A DNA stretch of 64,000 bases from Bdellovibrio bacteriovorus W (GTDB taxonomy: Bacteria; Bdellovibrionota; Bdellovibrionia; Bdellovibrionales; Bdellovibrionaceae): positions 2,108,001 to 2,172,000 of the forward strand of contig CP002190.1 of NCBI GenBank assembly GCA_000525675.1, in the 5' to 3' direction. Position numbers and translations under genes: made by a program. This document shows positions 43,513-51,586 of this stretch, piece after piece; the first letter of the stretch is position 1, and each line of letters starts with the position of its first letter. The notes beneath the pieces are model-generated. The model ran no database searches. It worked only from the letters and a program-made list of their open reading frames with translations, and was not told the origin of the DNA.

Positions 43513-44244
43513 ATGTTTTCAGATAGAGCAAGGCTTCACGCCGCTAGACACTATACAAGAGAGTTTTTTGAGAAGCTCGTAAGCGATCTTGAATCGAGTG
43601 GGTTTAGCGATCAAAGCATCCTTCTATCCCATGCAGTCGTAGGACTTGAAAATGCCAAGCTTTCCGTTGAGAAGTTTTTGAAGTTGGAACGCAATTATTC
43701 CGCTATTATTTTTGTTGCCCACTCACCAGACAGAAATGAAACAATTAAGTTTCTATTCATTAATAAGAATAGCAGAGCCGTCTTTGCAGATAATACCTTT
43801 CCCAATGCCGAAAGTGAACCACCTCAAATTTACGTGCAGTCTCCCGATCCAGCAAGGGTTTATGCTTTAATGGGGTTCTTTAAAAAATATATGGAAACTC
43901 CAAGCATGACCACTGACATAGTTCAGTTCTTGCTGGCAATAGTATGTATTTTCTTTATTTCCTACCATTCATACTATTTTATCAATAAAGGCTTTAGCTT
44001 CTCTCAAGATGGTTCAATTTTCCGAATTCTGGGGATACTTATCGCTGTTGTTTTTATGTTCCGCTTCGCTGCAAAGCCAACAGGTCTATGGATTAAACCG
44101 AAAAGAGAACTTAGGTTATTTTATTTAGCTAATATGGCCCTTAAAGGAGAATATAAAGACAATCCTCTGGTTACTGTCGTCTTGGCGGTAATCGCAACAA
44201 TTACGGCCCAAGTACTTATGAAGTTTTTTGGGATACTCACTTAA
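43513..44244 (+). CDS. membrane protein of unknown family, partner of the AbiV-like gene
   Basis: A 243-aa protein. The first 130 residues are soluble and helical (RLHAARHYTREFFEKLVSDLESSGF), then come two or three membrane helices: IVQFLLAIVCIFFISYHSYYF (near 142), IFRILGILIAVVFMF (near 172) and VVLAVIATITAQVLMKFFGI at the C-terminus. It carries a good ribosome site (AGAGGAAA). No family is recognised. The close spacing to the AbiV-like gene suggests coregulation; a membrane effector in abortive infection is one possibility, unproven. It converges with the HTH gene, overlapping by 8 bases. Confidence 0.7.
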   Translation: MFSDRARLHAARHYTREFFEKLVSDLESSGFSDQSILLSHAVVGLENAKLSVEKFLKLERNYSAIIFVAHSPDRNETIKFLFINKNSRAVFADNTFPNAESEPPQIYVQSPDPARVYALMGFFKKYMETPSMTTDIVQFLLAIVCIFFISYHSYYFINKGFSFSQDGSIFRILGILIAVVFMFRFAAKPTGLWIKPKRELRLFYLANMALKGEYKDNPLVTVVLAVIATITAQVLMKFFGILT

Positions 44245-44746
44245 TCCACATAGCACCATGAGATCTTGCTTTATCAAAGTATCCAACCTTGGAAAGCAAG
44301 TTATAAATCTCGTTCAAACAGTTAAGCTCCTTTGCCATGCCGAACAGAATATAACAAGGCACAACGACTGGATTAGAAAGAGCCATAAGCTCCACTACGC
44401 TAAGTTCAACTTCTCTGCCCACTTCCTTCAATCCATTATATAGAATGCTTCTTAACTCTCTGTTTAAGCCTTCCAATGAGCCCTCCTCCGCTGGAAGTAG
44501 GGCCTTCGGTGGAGGCTCTCCAACACTGAACGCCAGCTCCTCTATTGTCACACCAAGTACCTCAGCGACTCGATAGATAGAGGCAAGCCCTTTAATTGGC
44601 GATTCACCGTAGCTCCAGCGATACAATGTCTTGATCGAAACTCCTGCCTTTATACTCAGCTCTTTAAATGACATTCCACGTAATTTCAAAAGCTTCGTTA
44701 GCTGAAGATGAAGTGTACATTTCGGCATCAACGGCAGCTCCAACAT
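44237..44746 (-). CDS. XRE-family HTH regulator
   Basis: A 169-aa protein from the ATG at 44746, with GAGAGG 6 bases upstream. The helix-turn-helix is near residues 15-70: LTKLLKLRGMSFKELSIKAGVSIKTLYRWSYGESPIKGLASIYRVAEVLGVTIEELAF. The C-terminal 90 residues are helical and not recognised; they may bind a ligand or partner. It is divergent from a second, smaller XRE gene (44852), with shared operator-like repeats between. Confidence 0.8.
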   Translation of the reverse strand: MLELPLMPKCTLHLQLTKLLKLRGMSFKELSIKAGVSIKTLYRWSYGESPIKGLASIYRVAEVLGVTIEELAFSVGEPPPKALLPAEEGSLEGLNRELRSILYNGLKEVGREVELSVVELMALSNPVVVPCYILFGMAKELNCLNEIYNLLSKVGYFDKARSHGAMWIK

Positions 44747-44764
44747 ATTTTCCTCTCTTTCGAT

Positions 44765-44830
44765 TGCGCAAGATCTTACGCACATTAGCCATAGCAAAAA
44801 GAGAAAATCAAGTGCGTAAGATCTTTTGCA
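44765..44830. promoter_or_regulatory. paired inverted operators between divergent XRE genes
   Basis: A 19-base element (44765-44783) is repeated in inverse at 44812-44830 with only two mismatches. Each copy is an imperfect palindrome around AAGATCTT, with GC outside. The two copies are 28 bases apart and flank both promoters, so one or both XRE proteins probably bind them. Confidence 0.6.
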
Positions 44831-44851
44831 GCATATTTTGGAGGTAAAGCT

Positions 44852-45109
44852 ATGGCTTTGAAGAAGGGAACCAGTTTAATTACGACTGCAGACAAAAAGG
44901 TGCTGTTAAAACTTGGACGCACAATCAAGGAAGTTCGGGAATCAAAAGGGCTCAGCGTCTATGATGTTACTGGTGAAGACATGCCAATCAAATCTCGGCA
45001 GCATTGGCAAAAGATTGAAGCTGGGCAACTAAGTTTAACGTTTGTTACTTTTCTAAAAATTACTAAAACGCTAAACCAATCCCCTTCTTCTATTTTGGAA
45101 AACTTGTAA
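44852..45109 (+). CDS. small XRE-type HTH regulator
   Basis: An 85-aa protein with almost nothing but a helix-turn-helix domain: LLKLGRTIKEVRESKGLSVYDVTGEDMPIKSRQHWQKIEAGQLSLTFVTFLKITKTL. A strong ribosome site (TTGGAGGTAAAGCT) precedes the ATG. It lies directly upstream of the split HEPN gene (49 bases), which suggests a regulator-toxin or regulator-defence arrangement. It is divergent from the larger XRE gene. Confidence 0.85.
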   Translation: MALKKGTSLITTADKKVLLKLGRTIKEVRESKGLSVYDVTGEDMPIKSRQHWQKIEAGQLSLTFVTFLKITKTLNQSPSSILENL

Positions 45110-45158
45110 AAATAAAAGCTATCTAAAGCTGAATTTAGCGAAATGGAAATTTATAAAA

Positions 45159-45749
45159 ATGATAATTTTTTGTAAAGGGTTAGCAAAAATCCAACACAAA
45201 GAAACAAATGAAGTATACGAGATTGAGGAAGATGACATCTCTTGGGAATGTATCTCTAGTGAAGAGCGCCAAATGTGCCCAGAATTTGTATACGAAGCCA
45301 TCTTAGACCACTCTGATCTTGGAGAAATACGCTGGGAAATCATTGAATACCCAGTTGGAGTCGTAAATCGACTGCACACCTCTAGCTCAGAAGACCACGC
45401 AATTTTAGAGAATTTTTCCTTTGGCCTAGAGCACGATGGAAATGAGGCAGATGAATGGCTTGACCATGAGATTGAAAGCAGTCCTTTTGAAAAATTTATG
45501 AACTCACACGAGGACTCACTTAAGTTACTCCATGTTGAAGCAGATAAATATGCACAGCCAATTTTATACAGAATGCTTCATTCTCAACAAATAACGGCTC
45601 TTGAAGCATATCTCGGTGATACTTTGATAAATAGAATAAACGAGGATCAGAAAACTCTTCAGTCTCTACTTGAAAATGATCTCGATCTAGGTAAGTTAAA
45701 ATTCAATTTACTTGAAATTAGTAGTAGTAATTCATTTGCAAAAGTGGAG
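45159..45749 (+). pseudogene. 5' part of a HEPN-domain gene split by an IS3-family element
   Basis: About 197 residues, from ATG 45159 to the IS boundary at 45749/45750, where the first TGA is given by the IS end. The first part has no known family; the last residues (RMLHSQQITALEAYLGDTLINRINEDQ) are the first helices of a HEPN-like domain. The 3' part continues at 47020 in frame: joining base 45749 to 47020 gives AKVE|GTKEK without a shift. The whole gene would be about 293 aa. Confidence 0.8.
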
Positions 45750-45773
45750 TGACCCCCGATTTATTGGACACGG

Positions 45774-46526
45774 TTAAAGGTTCACGGACTCCTTGTACTC
45801 GACTGGGCTCTTCATGCCAAGCGCTGAGTGCGGAGCAACGTGGTTATAATCGGCAAACCATTCCGGCAGTAGTTTAAGAACAGTCTCGGCACTATCGCAG
45901 TCAGCTTGGTAAACATAATCTCTTTTAATTGTTTTAACGAACGCTTCAGCCATTCCATTCGACTCTGGACTGTAGGCCCGAGTGTAGCAACACTGTAAGT
46001 TTAAATGTCGCGCTAAAGTTTTTACAGACTTCGCACGATAAATAGAACCGCGATCTGAAAGCCATTGAACTTCCCGAGGAGCGCGAAGAGAAGCTCCGAA
46101 TCTTTTCTCGACAGCTTTGACCATTAGCTCTTCAATATCATCCGCAGACAATGGCTCTGCTCTTGCGACATAAGCAAAAGCTTCACGATCACAACAGTCC
46201 AATGCAAATGCCACGAATACTTTGTCACCGTTAAAGCAACGGATCTCCATTCCATCGGAGCACCAACGAATATTCGGGAACATAGTCATTATAACACCTG
46301 TGTGTTCGCGCTTTTGATCTGGCATTGCTTGAGGCAGGGATAGACCATTCATCTGCATGATCCTCTGAACCCGCTTGCGATTGATCTTATTGCGCCCTTC
46401 ATTGCTTCGCTTTCGATTCACCATGGTTGTCACTCGCCGATAACCGTAGGTTGGTCTGATGGCGATAACAGCTTTAATCTCTTCTAAAATAATTTGATCT
46501 TCTGGTTTTTGATAATAGCGGGCCAC
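45774..46526 (-). CDS. IS3-family transposase OrfB (catalytic part)
   Basis: A 250-aa DDE domain. D1 is in NIRWCSDGMEIRC, D2 in VQWLSDRGSIYR, E in YSPESNGMAEAFVKTIKRDY, with a spacing like IS2. The domain actually reads further upstream without a stop, through ALNRYEVTQIAEVFEISRSS, into orfA by a -1 shift. The isolated ATG at 46526 is therefore probably not the main start. Intact. Confidence 0.9.
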   Translation of the reverse strand: MARYYQKPEDQIILEEIKAVIAIRPTYGYRRVTTMVNRKRSNEGRNKINRKRVQRIMQMNGLSLPQAMPDQKREHTGVIMTMFPNIRWCSDGMEIRCFNGDKVFVAFALDCCDREAFAYVARAEPLSADDIEELMVKAVEKRFGASLRAPREVQWLSDRGSIYRAKSVKTLARHLNLQCCYTRAYSPESNGMAEAFVKTIKRDYVYQADCDSAETVLKLLPEWFADYNHVAPHSALGMKSPVEYKESVNL

Positions 46527-46600
46527 TCCAGCTTCCTCCTGTAGAACTGGTTCATAGTAAAGTGAACTTCGACTGATCTCGAAGACTTCGGCTATTTGGG

Positions 46601-46978
46601 TTACTTCATACCGATTAAGCGCTTTGACTTCTTTGGCGGTTGAAGTGCTTTTAATAGAGCTTTTTTTTGAACGATCTCAAGGCCATCTTTTAAGATGTCG
46701 TTCTTGATAGCAAGATCACCAACCTTGGCTTTAAGGGTTTGGTTCTCTGTCTTGAGCTTATCGTTTTCTTCGATGAGCTTTTGAACGTACTCAAGATCTA
46801 TAGTGGATTCTTCTTTTTTATGGGTCATCTGCCTCTTCCAGTTATACAGAGTGATAGCATGAACCCCGTATTTCCTGGCAAGCACTGGAATGGATATTCC
46901 TGAAGAATAATGCTCATTGATGATTAATTGCTTCTTTACCTGTGTAAAATGTTTCCGCCTATTAGACGTATTTTCCAT
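46601..46978 (-). CDS. IS3-family transposase OrfA (HTH part)
   Basis: A 125-aa protein with an HTH (KQLIINEHYSSGISIPVLARKYGVHAITLYNWKRQM) and a leucine-zipper-like coiled coil (YVQKLIEENDKLKTENQTLKAKVGDL). Near its end, on the coding strand, an A8 run (46661-46668) is followed by GC, a typical -1 slippery site. A shift there fuses it in frame with OrfB to give the active transposase. The stop at 46601 is past the site. Confidence 0.88.
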   Translation of the reverse strand: MENTSNRRKHFTQVKKQLIINEHYSSGISIPVLARKYGVHAITLYNWKRQMTHKKEESTIDLEYVQKLIEENDKLKTENQTLKAKVGDLAIKNDILKDGLEIVQKKALLKALQPPKKSKRLIGMK

Positions 46979-47019
46979 AAAGACCCCCTAGGGTGGGTGT
47001 CCAAATCAAAAGGGGGTCA

Positions 47020-47307
47020 GGAACAAAAGAAAAAATTACGCATTACCTGAAGTCATCCGTACTCTACCATAATCTTGAAAGAGTTGAAGTTTTATATAAA
47101 AACTCATTTGGCTTTAGCCTACTCAAAGATTTCCCAGATCAAAACAAATTATTTAAAATTATCCATCTACGTCACGACTGTGTTCATCGAAATGGCTTTA
47201 ATAAAGATGGGGTGCCAATCGAGATTACAAAAAAAGATTTACGACAAACCTATAGGATAGTAAAAAAATTTGTACTTAAAGTTCAGGATATGGTTGATAA
47301 GTTATAA
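47020..47307 (+). pseudogene. 3' part of the split HEPN-domain gene
   Basis: About 95 residues that continue the 5' part at 45159. IIHLRHDCVHRNG contains RHDCVH, the R-x4-H motif of HEPN ribonucleases or scaffolds, and the end (LRQTYRIVKKFVLKVQDMVDKL) is the last HEPN helix. The apparent ATG start for this frame at 46993 lies inside the IS, so the gene is cut off from its own start. After the insertion it is unlikely to be expressed as a normal product. Confidence 0.75.
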
Positions 47308-47406
47308 TATCAATTATTTAAAATAACATACACTAAGAGTAAAAGGCGCTACCTAGGCAAGCTAAACTGGATGACCTTAAGTTAATGACACTCTAATTTA
47401 GCCTTC

Positions 47407-47430
47407 AAATTGTCTTAAAATTGTCTTAAA
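47407..47430 (+). promoter_or_regulatory. Pho-box-like tandem repeat upstream of the arsenic operon
   Basis: AAATTGTCTTA occurs twice in tandem (47407-47417, 47418-47428) followed by AAATT. The 11-base period and TTGTCTTAAAATTGTCTT resemble the PhoB consensus CTGTCATAAATCTGTCAT with a few mismatches. It lies about 50 bases upstream of the -35 region of the ars promoter. The match was read by eye. Confidence 0.35.
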
Positions 47431-47480
47431 ATTCATCTCAGCGCCAATCCATAATGATCCTGATATCTTTCACAATAATA

Positions 47481-47512
47481 TAGACTCCGTACCATGGTAC
47501 GGAGTCTATAAT
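47481..47512 (+). promoter_or_regulatory. MerR-type promoter/operator of the arsenic operon
   Basis: A 28-bp perfect palindrome (47481-47508; half-site TAGACTCCGTACCA) spans the spacer of a promoter. The -35 region is TAGACT (47481-47486), the -10 TATAAT (47507-47512), with a 20-base spacer, longer than the normal 17, as MerR-family activators require. The ATG of merR starts at 47519, six bases after the -10, so the transcript should have no leader. The regulator at 47519 is the obvious ligand. Confidence 0.85.
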
Positions 47513-47518
47513 TTCTAT

Positions 47519-47923
47519 ATGAAACAATTTACTATTGGAAAACTAGCAGCTGAGGCTTCTGTGGGTGTAGAAACCATCAGATTCTATGAACGCAAAGGCT
47601 TAATAAAAAAGCCTTCAACAAAGTCTGGCTTCAGGAAATATCCAGAAGAAGATATACAACGCATTCGATTCATCAAGCGCGCTCAAGAACTTGGATTTAC
47701 TCTTAAAGAGGTGCAAGAGCTTCTTCAATTAAACACAAACCCCAAAGCGACCTGTGGCGATATTCAAGCACTAACAGAGCTAAAGCTCAAAGAAGTAGAA
47801 GCAAAAATTAACGACTTAAAAAAAATGAAAGCCTCACTAAAAAAGCTCGATAGCGCATGCTCTAATAGCAAAGAAGCCGTCGCATGCTGCCGTATCACTG
47901 ATTGTTTTGAAGGGAAATGCTAA
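47519..47923 (+). CDS. MerR-family metal-responsive regulator
   Basis: A 134-aa protein: N-terminal HTH ([26 protein letters not shown]), the RRY-like [32 protein letters not shown], a coiled-coil dimerisation helix and a Cys-rich tail. Candidate ligands are ATCGDIQ (C79), SACSN and [12 protein letters not shown], which resemble the MerR Hg(II) Cys triplet plus extra cysteines. Hg or As(III) as inducer is plausible; the operon content points to arsenic. It is the first gene after the palindromic promoter and has no Shine-Dalgarno, so initiation is probably leaderless. Regulators of ars operons are usually ArsR, so a MerR type is unusual. Confidence 0.88.
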   Translation: MKQFTIGKLAAEASVGVETIRFYERKGLIKKPSTKSGFRKYPEEDIQRIRFIKRAQELGFTLKEVQELLQLNTNPKATCGDIQALTELKLKEVEAKINDLKKMKASLKKLDSACSNSKEAVACCRITDCFEGKC

Positions 47924-48987
47924 TGAAACAAAAAAGACTCTCCTTTTTAGATCGTTTTTTAACTCTTTGGATTTTTATTGCCATGTTTGTAGGGGTTGGA
48001 CTCGGATACTTTCTTCCTGAAATTGTTCCCACATTAAACAGCATGAGCATAGGCTCTACTTCTATTCCTATAGCCATTGGCTTAATCTTAATGATGTACC
48101 CACCTTTAGCTAAGGTAAAATATGAAGAGCTACGTTTTGTATTTCAGAATAAAAAGATTCTTCTTCTTTCCCTTGTTCAAAATTGGCTACTAGGACCTAT
48201 CCTTATGTTTACTCTCGCGGTTGTGTTCCTGCGAGATTACCCTGATTATATGATTGGCCTTATCCTCATTGGACTAGCTCGCTGCATTGCCATGGTTCTC
48301 GTATGGAATGATTTAGCTGATGGAAATAGAGAATACTGTGCCGGACTTGTTGCGTTTAACTCAATATTCCAAATTGTTCTTTTCCCGGTATATGCCATTT
48401 TCTTTCTTAAGATCTTACCGAGCTGGTTAGGACTTCAAGAAACCAACATTGATCTTTCTATGAGTGAGGTAGCCTCAGCAGTTTTACTGTATCTCGGCGT
48501 ACCTTTCGGGGCTGGCTACTTAACTAGGAAAATCTTACGCGGCAAAAAAGGTGATCTCTGGTATGAGAATGTTTTTCTACCTAAAATTAGTCCTATCACA
48601 ATGATTGCACTGCTGCTAACTATAGTATTAATGTTCTCACTCAAAGGTGAACAAATCATTCAATTACCGATGGATGTCATTCGCATTGCAGTCCCGCTCG
48701 GTGCCTACTTTATATTGATGTTCATATTTTCTTTCTTTATGAGTAAAAAAGCAGGGGCGGACTACAGTCAGTCCACGACCCTTTCATTTACAGCAGCATC
48801 CAATAACTTTGAATTAGCAATTGCCATCGCCATTGCCACATTTGGAATAGGTCATGGAGCTGCCTTTGCAGCTGTAATAGGTCCTCTGGTTGAAGTTCCA
48901 ATATTGATTGGGTTGGTTTCCGTTTCTCTTTGGATCAGAAAAAAATACTTTTCCATCCCTAAAGCTTCAGGAGCATTAAATGACTAA
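47923..48987 (+). CDS. acr3: arsenite efflux permease, ACR3 family
   Basis: A polytopic membrane protein of about 350 aa with ten predicted helices, using an ATG at 47923 (AAATGCTAATG gives starts at 47917 or 47923). Family landmarks are visible: [34 protein letters not shown] with the arsenite-binding Cys (ARCIAMV), [11 protein letters not shown], and [21 protein letters not shown]. It exports As(III). The merR gene ends at the start and arsH begins 8 bases before its stop, so the operon is translated in one pass. Confidence 0.93.
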   Translation: MKQKRLSFLDRFLTLWIFIAMFVGVGLGYFLPEIVPTLNSMSIGSTSIPIAIGLILMMYPPLAKVKYEELRFVFQNKKILLLSLVQNWLLGPILMFTLAVVFLRDYPDYMIGLILIGLARCIAMVLVWNDLADGNREYCAGLVAFNSIFQIVLFPVYAIFFLKILPSWLGLQETNIDLSMSEVASAVLLYLGVPFGAGYLTRKILRGKKGDLWYENVFLPKISPITMIALLLTIVLMFSLKGEQIIQLPMDVIRIAVPLGAYFILMFIFSFFMSKKAGADYSQSTTLSFTAASNNFELAIAIAIATFGIGHGAAFAAVIGPLVEVPILIGLVSVSLWIRKKYFSIPKASGALND

Positions 48988-49684
48988 AAAAGATCACTTT
49001 CCAGAATATCTCCGTGACGAGAATTTTATATTAAAACCTGACACTAATAATTTCTATTCTTCAAAACATCCAGCTCGAATTTTAATTCTATACGGTTCGC
49101 TGAGAAAGAAATCGTACTCTCGCCTTCTAGCTGAGGAAGCAGGAAGAATCTTAACCTCAATGGGAGCTGAGGTTCGCTTTTACGACCCCCAAGGACTACC
49201 CGTTTTTGATCAACAGTCCAACGAAGACTCAAAAGTGATCGAACTTCGTGAGCTAAGTCAGTGGTCTGAGGGCCAAGTTTGGATCTCTCCAGAAATGCAT
49301 GGAAACATTTCAGGTGTAATGAAAAATCAAATCGACTGGATTCCCCTAAGTCTAGGAGCGGTAAGACCAACTCAAGGACGTACATTAGCCGTAATGGAAG
49401 TTTCTGGCGGTTCTCAATCTTTTAATGCAGTAAACACCCTTAGAATACTAGGGCGGTGGATGAGAATGATCACAATTCCCAATCAGTCCTCAGTCGCAAA
49501 AGCCTATGATGAGTTTAATGACGATGGTACTATGAAAGCATCATCGTATAGAGAACGTGTCGTTGATGTCTTAGAGGAGTTGATGCGCTTTACCTACCTT
49601 ACACGTGATATTAGAGATTTTTTGGTTGATAGATATAGCGAAAGACAAGAACAAAGAATAAAAGTAAATCTTGATAAAATTTAA
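48980..49684 (+). CDS. arsH: ArsH flavoprotein (organoarsenical oxidase/quinone reductase)
   Basis: A 234-aa NADPH-dependent FMN reductase. The FMN-binding loop is [23 protein letters not shown], then [24 protein letters not shown] and [24 protein letters not shown], as in ArsH. It oxidises trivalent methylarsenicals and also reduces quinones. Overlaps acr3 by 8 bases and arsC follows after 16. It has the standard N-terminal extension compared with other flavodoxin-like reductases. Confidence 0.93.
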   Translation: MTKKDHFPEYLRDENFILKPDTNNFYSSKHPARILILYGSLRKKSYSRLLAEEAGRILTSMGAEVRFYDPQGLPVFDQQSNEDSKVIELRELSQWSEGQVWISPEMHGNISGVMKNQIDWIPLSLGAVRPTQGRTLAVMEVSGGSQSFNAVNTLRILGRWMRMITIPNQSSVAKAYDEFNDDGTMKASSYRERVVDVLEELMRFTYLTRDIRDFLVDRYSERQEQRIKVNLDKI

Positions 49685-49700
49685 CTGCTAGGATGTTCTA

Positions 49701-50132
49701 GTGAAAATACTTTTTTTATGTGTAGCAAACTCAGCCCGTAGCCAACTTGCAGAAGGACTGGCAAAATCTCTACTTGGAGATAACGTAGAGATTGAAAGTG
49801 CAGGCTCCCAACCAAGCGGTCAGGTTCAACCTTACGCCATTCAAGTTCTAAAAGAGATTGGCATTGATATCTCAAGGAACTATTCAAAATCTTATGCGCA
49901 ACTTCCATCTGACTTTATGAACGATTTGGATTTCGTTATCACACTATGCGCCGAGGAAGTTTGCCCAGTTCTGACTTCGACTAAGGCTCAGAAAATTCAT
50001 TGGCCTATTAGCGACCCTGTCAGTCATTCTGAAGATCCCGATGAGCAAATTCATCGTTTCAGGAATGCTCGTAACTTGATAGAATCCCATCTTAAAGTAT
50101 TTTCTCAGGAGTTAAAAGGTGACGGAAAATAA
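49701..50132 (+). CDS. arsC: arsenate reductase, low-molecular-weight phosphatase type
   Basis: A 143-aa enzyme that reduces As(V) to As(III), which Acr3 can export. The P-loop is FLCVANSARSQLAEGLA (CxxNxxRSQ), close to the N-terminus as in this class, with a second Cys pair in TLCAEEVCPVL that would shuttle the disulfide, and DP in ISDPVSHSEDPDE. The start is GTG with a nearby weak ribosome site. Its stop overlaps the flavoprotein gene by 14 bases. Confidence 0.92.
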   Translation: MKILFLCVANSARSQLAEGLAKSLLGDNVEIESAGSQPSGQVQPYAIQVLKEIGIDISRNYSKSYAQLPSDFMNDLDFVITLCAEEVCPVLTSTKAQKIHWPISDPVSHSEDPDEQIHRFRNARNLIESHLKVFSQELKGDGK

Positions 50133-51174
50133 GGTCGATGTTGTTATTATAGGGGCTGGTCAAGCCGGACTTGCGGTTGCTTACTTTTTGAAAAGAGCCA
50201 ATATTAACTTCGTACTACTCGATCAACAACAAAATGCTGGAGGCGCATGGCAACACACTTGGGATTCGCTCAACCTCTTTTCACCAGCAACTTATAGTTC
50301 TCTTCCTGGCTGGGTTTTTCCAAAAACTTCAGGCCCTTATCCAACAAAAAGTGAAGTCGTCAATTATCTTAGAGCTTACGAGCAGCGCTATGAGTTTCCA
50401 GTACAACGACCTGTCAAAGTTGAAAGAGTAGAACAAACAGCATCTGGGCTGCGCGTAATAAGTGATACTGCCTTATGGGAGGCCAAGGCTGTTGTAAGCT
50501 GCACTGGGAATTGGTCCACCCCTTACATACCGAACTACCAAGGTCTTCCTGAATATACTGGCCGCCAAGTACATTCAGCTCATTATTCAAATCCAGATGA
50601 GTTCATAGACAAAAAAGTTTTGATTGTTGGCGGTGGAAACTCTGGCGCACAGATTTTAGCTGAAGTCTCTAAAGTTGCCACTACGACTTGGGTAACTCAG
50701 AGAGAACCCACCTTTTTGTCGGATGATGTTGACGGCAGAATCCTATTTGATATTGCCACCCAAAAGTACCAAGCTAAACAAGAAGGGCGCGTATTGGAAG
50801 CACCCCCTAGTTTGGGTGACATTGTCATGATTGATACTGTCAAAGAAGCAAGAAGCAGAAACGTTCTCAAAAGCCGACGACCTTTTATTAAATTCGATAA
50901 ATCTGGAGTTTTCTGGAATACAGAGGACTATGAATCTTTCGATGCTGCTATCTGGTGTACAGGATTTAGACCAACACTGGATCATCTTCAAAGTCTAAAT
51001 GTCATCGAGGAAAATGGAACGATTCAAGTCAATGAAACGCGCAGTGTTTTAGAGCCAAGACTTTGGCTCGTAGGATACGGAGAGTGGACAGGGTTTGGAT
51101 CAGCGACACTGATAGGCGTTCAGAGATATGCTCGTTCGACAGCAAACGAAATTTCTCAAGCTTTAAATGCCTAG
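50119..51174 (+). CDS. arsO: ArsO-type NAD(P)/FAD-dependent monooxygenase-like protein
   Basis: A 351-aa flavoprotein with two Rossmann motifs: VVIIGAGQAGLAVAYFLKR (FAD) and KVLIVGGGNSGAQILAEV (NADPH), and AIWCTGFRP near the C-terminus, typical of flavin monooxygenases of the thioredoxin-reductase-like group. In several ars operons the ArsO protein has this place, but its reaction is not settled. The GTG start lies inside the arsC 3' end. It is the last gene of the operon; no clear terminator follows. Confidence 0.85.
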   Translation: MTENKVDVVIIGAGQAGLAVAYFLKRANINFVLLDQQQNAGGAWQHTWDSLNLFSPATYSSLPGWVFPKTSGPYPTKSEVVNYLRAYEQRYEFPVQRPVKVERVEQTASGLRVISDTALWEAKAVVSCTGNWSTPYIPNYQGLPEYTGRQVHSAHYSNPDEFIDKKVLIVGGGNSGAQILAEVSKVATTTWVTQREPTFLSDDVDGRILFDIATQKYQAKQEGRVLEAPPSLGDIVMIDTVKEARSRNVLKSRRPFIKFDKSGVFWNTEDYESFDAAIWCTGFRPTLDHLQSLNVIEENGTIQVNETRSVLEPRLWLVGYGEWTGFGSATLIGVQRYARSTANEISQALNA

Positions 51175-51274
51175 CACCTTCCCTCTTGTTTCACATCTGA
51201 TTCAGAAGGAGTCTGCCCTGCAACTCGGTGTCACAAGGACTTGAGACATCGATCATTGTATTTTCCATTAATAT

Positions 51275-51520
51275 TTATTCAGAATGACTGCCACCGATCT
51301 GCTTCTCATATTTCTCATTAATATCCCAGCATTGAGACTTACGAAAACCTTTATTAAGACGACCCTTTTTCTCCGCACACTTATGGGCCTCATCATTAGT
51401 CTTAGCCTTTGGACAATCCTTCTTACAAACTGCCACAAGCTGACCCTCAGTTACTTCAGCCATAACAGACAATGGTGATAACGCAAAAATAACACCTAAT
51501 AAAAGTATACCCTTTTTCAA
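51275..51520 (-). CDS. small secreted cysteine-containing protein
   Basis: An 81-aa protein with a TTG start at 51520, well supported by AAGGAGG 6-7 bases upstream. Signal peptide KKGILLLGVIFALSPLSVMA. The mature part has four cysteines (VCKKDC, HKCAEK, SQCWD), possibly in two disulfides or binding metal. No family recognised. It is divergent from the arsR gene and shares its operator region, so it may be part of the same response. Confidence 0.7.
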   Translation of the reverse strand: MKKGILLLGVIFALSPLSVMAEVTEGQLVAVCKKDCPKAKTNDEAHKCAEKKGRLNKGFRKSQCWDINEKYEKQIGGSHSE

Positions 51521-51554
51521 AAACTCCTCCTTCGAAGTATAAAACGTCTTGCAA

Positions 51555-51586
51555 TATAATCATACTTGCATCAGTATGCAAGTATG
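51555..51586 (+). promoter_or_regulatory. ArsR-type operator and promoter
   Basis: An 11-bp inverted repeat (CATACTTGCAT at 51561-51571, ATGCAAGTATG at 51576-51586, four-base centre) lies immediately after a TATAAT -10 (51555-51560). The ATACTTGCA pattern is like ArsR/SmtB operators that contain ATA-N-TTGAA type half-sites. It overlaps the transcription start and thus would block polymerase when bound. Confidence 0.78.

Larger units (their letters stand above)
45750..47019 (-). mobile_element. IS2-like insertion sequence (IS3 family), about 1.27 kb
   Basis: The ends match as inverted repeats: TGACCCCCGATTTATTGGACA at the left (shown here as 45750 onward) against the reverse of the right end 47019. 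Both share GACCCCC and TTGGACAC blocks with a small gap difference. It contains orfA (46601-46978) and orfB (45774-46526) on the minus strand, with a poly-A slip site between, as in IS2. No clean target duplication is seen: the flanks are GGAG and GGAA. Confidence 0.9.

Noticed and set aside
45740-47025. Target-site duplication of the IS2-like element
   Set aside because: Flanks read GGAG and GGAA (or AGT and AGG with other end choices); no exact duplication of 3-5 bases fits both ends and the frame of the split gene.
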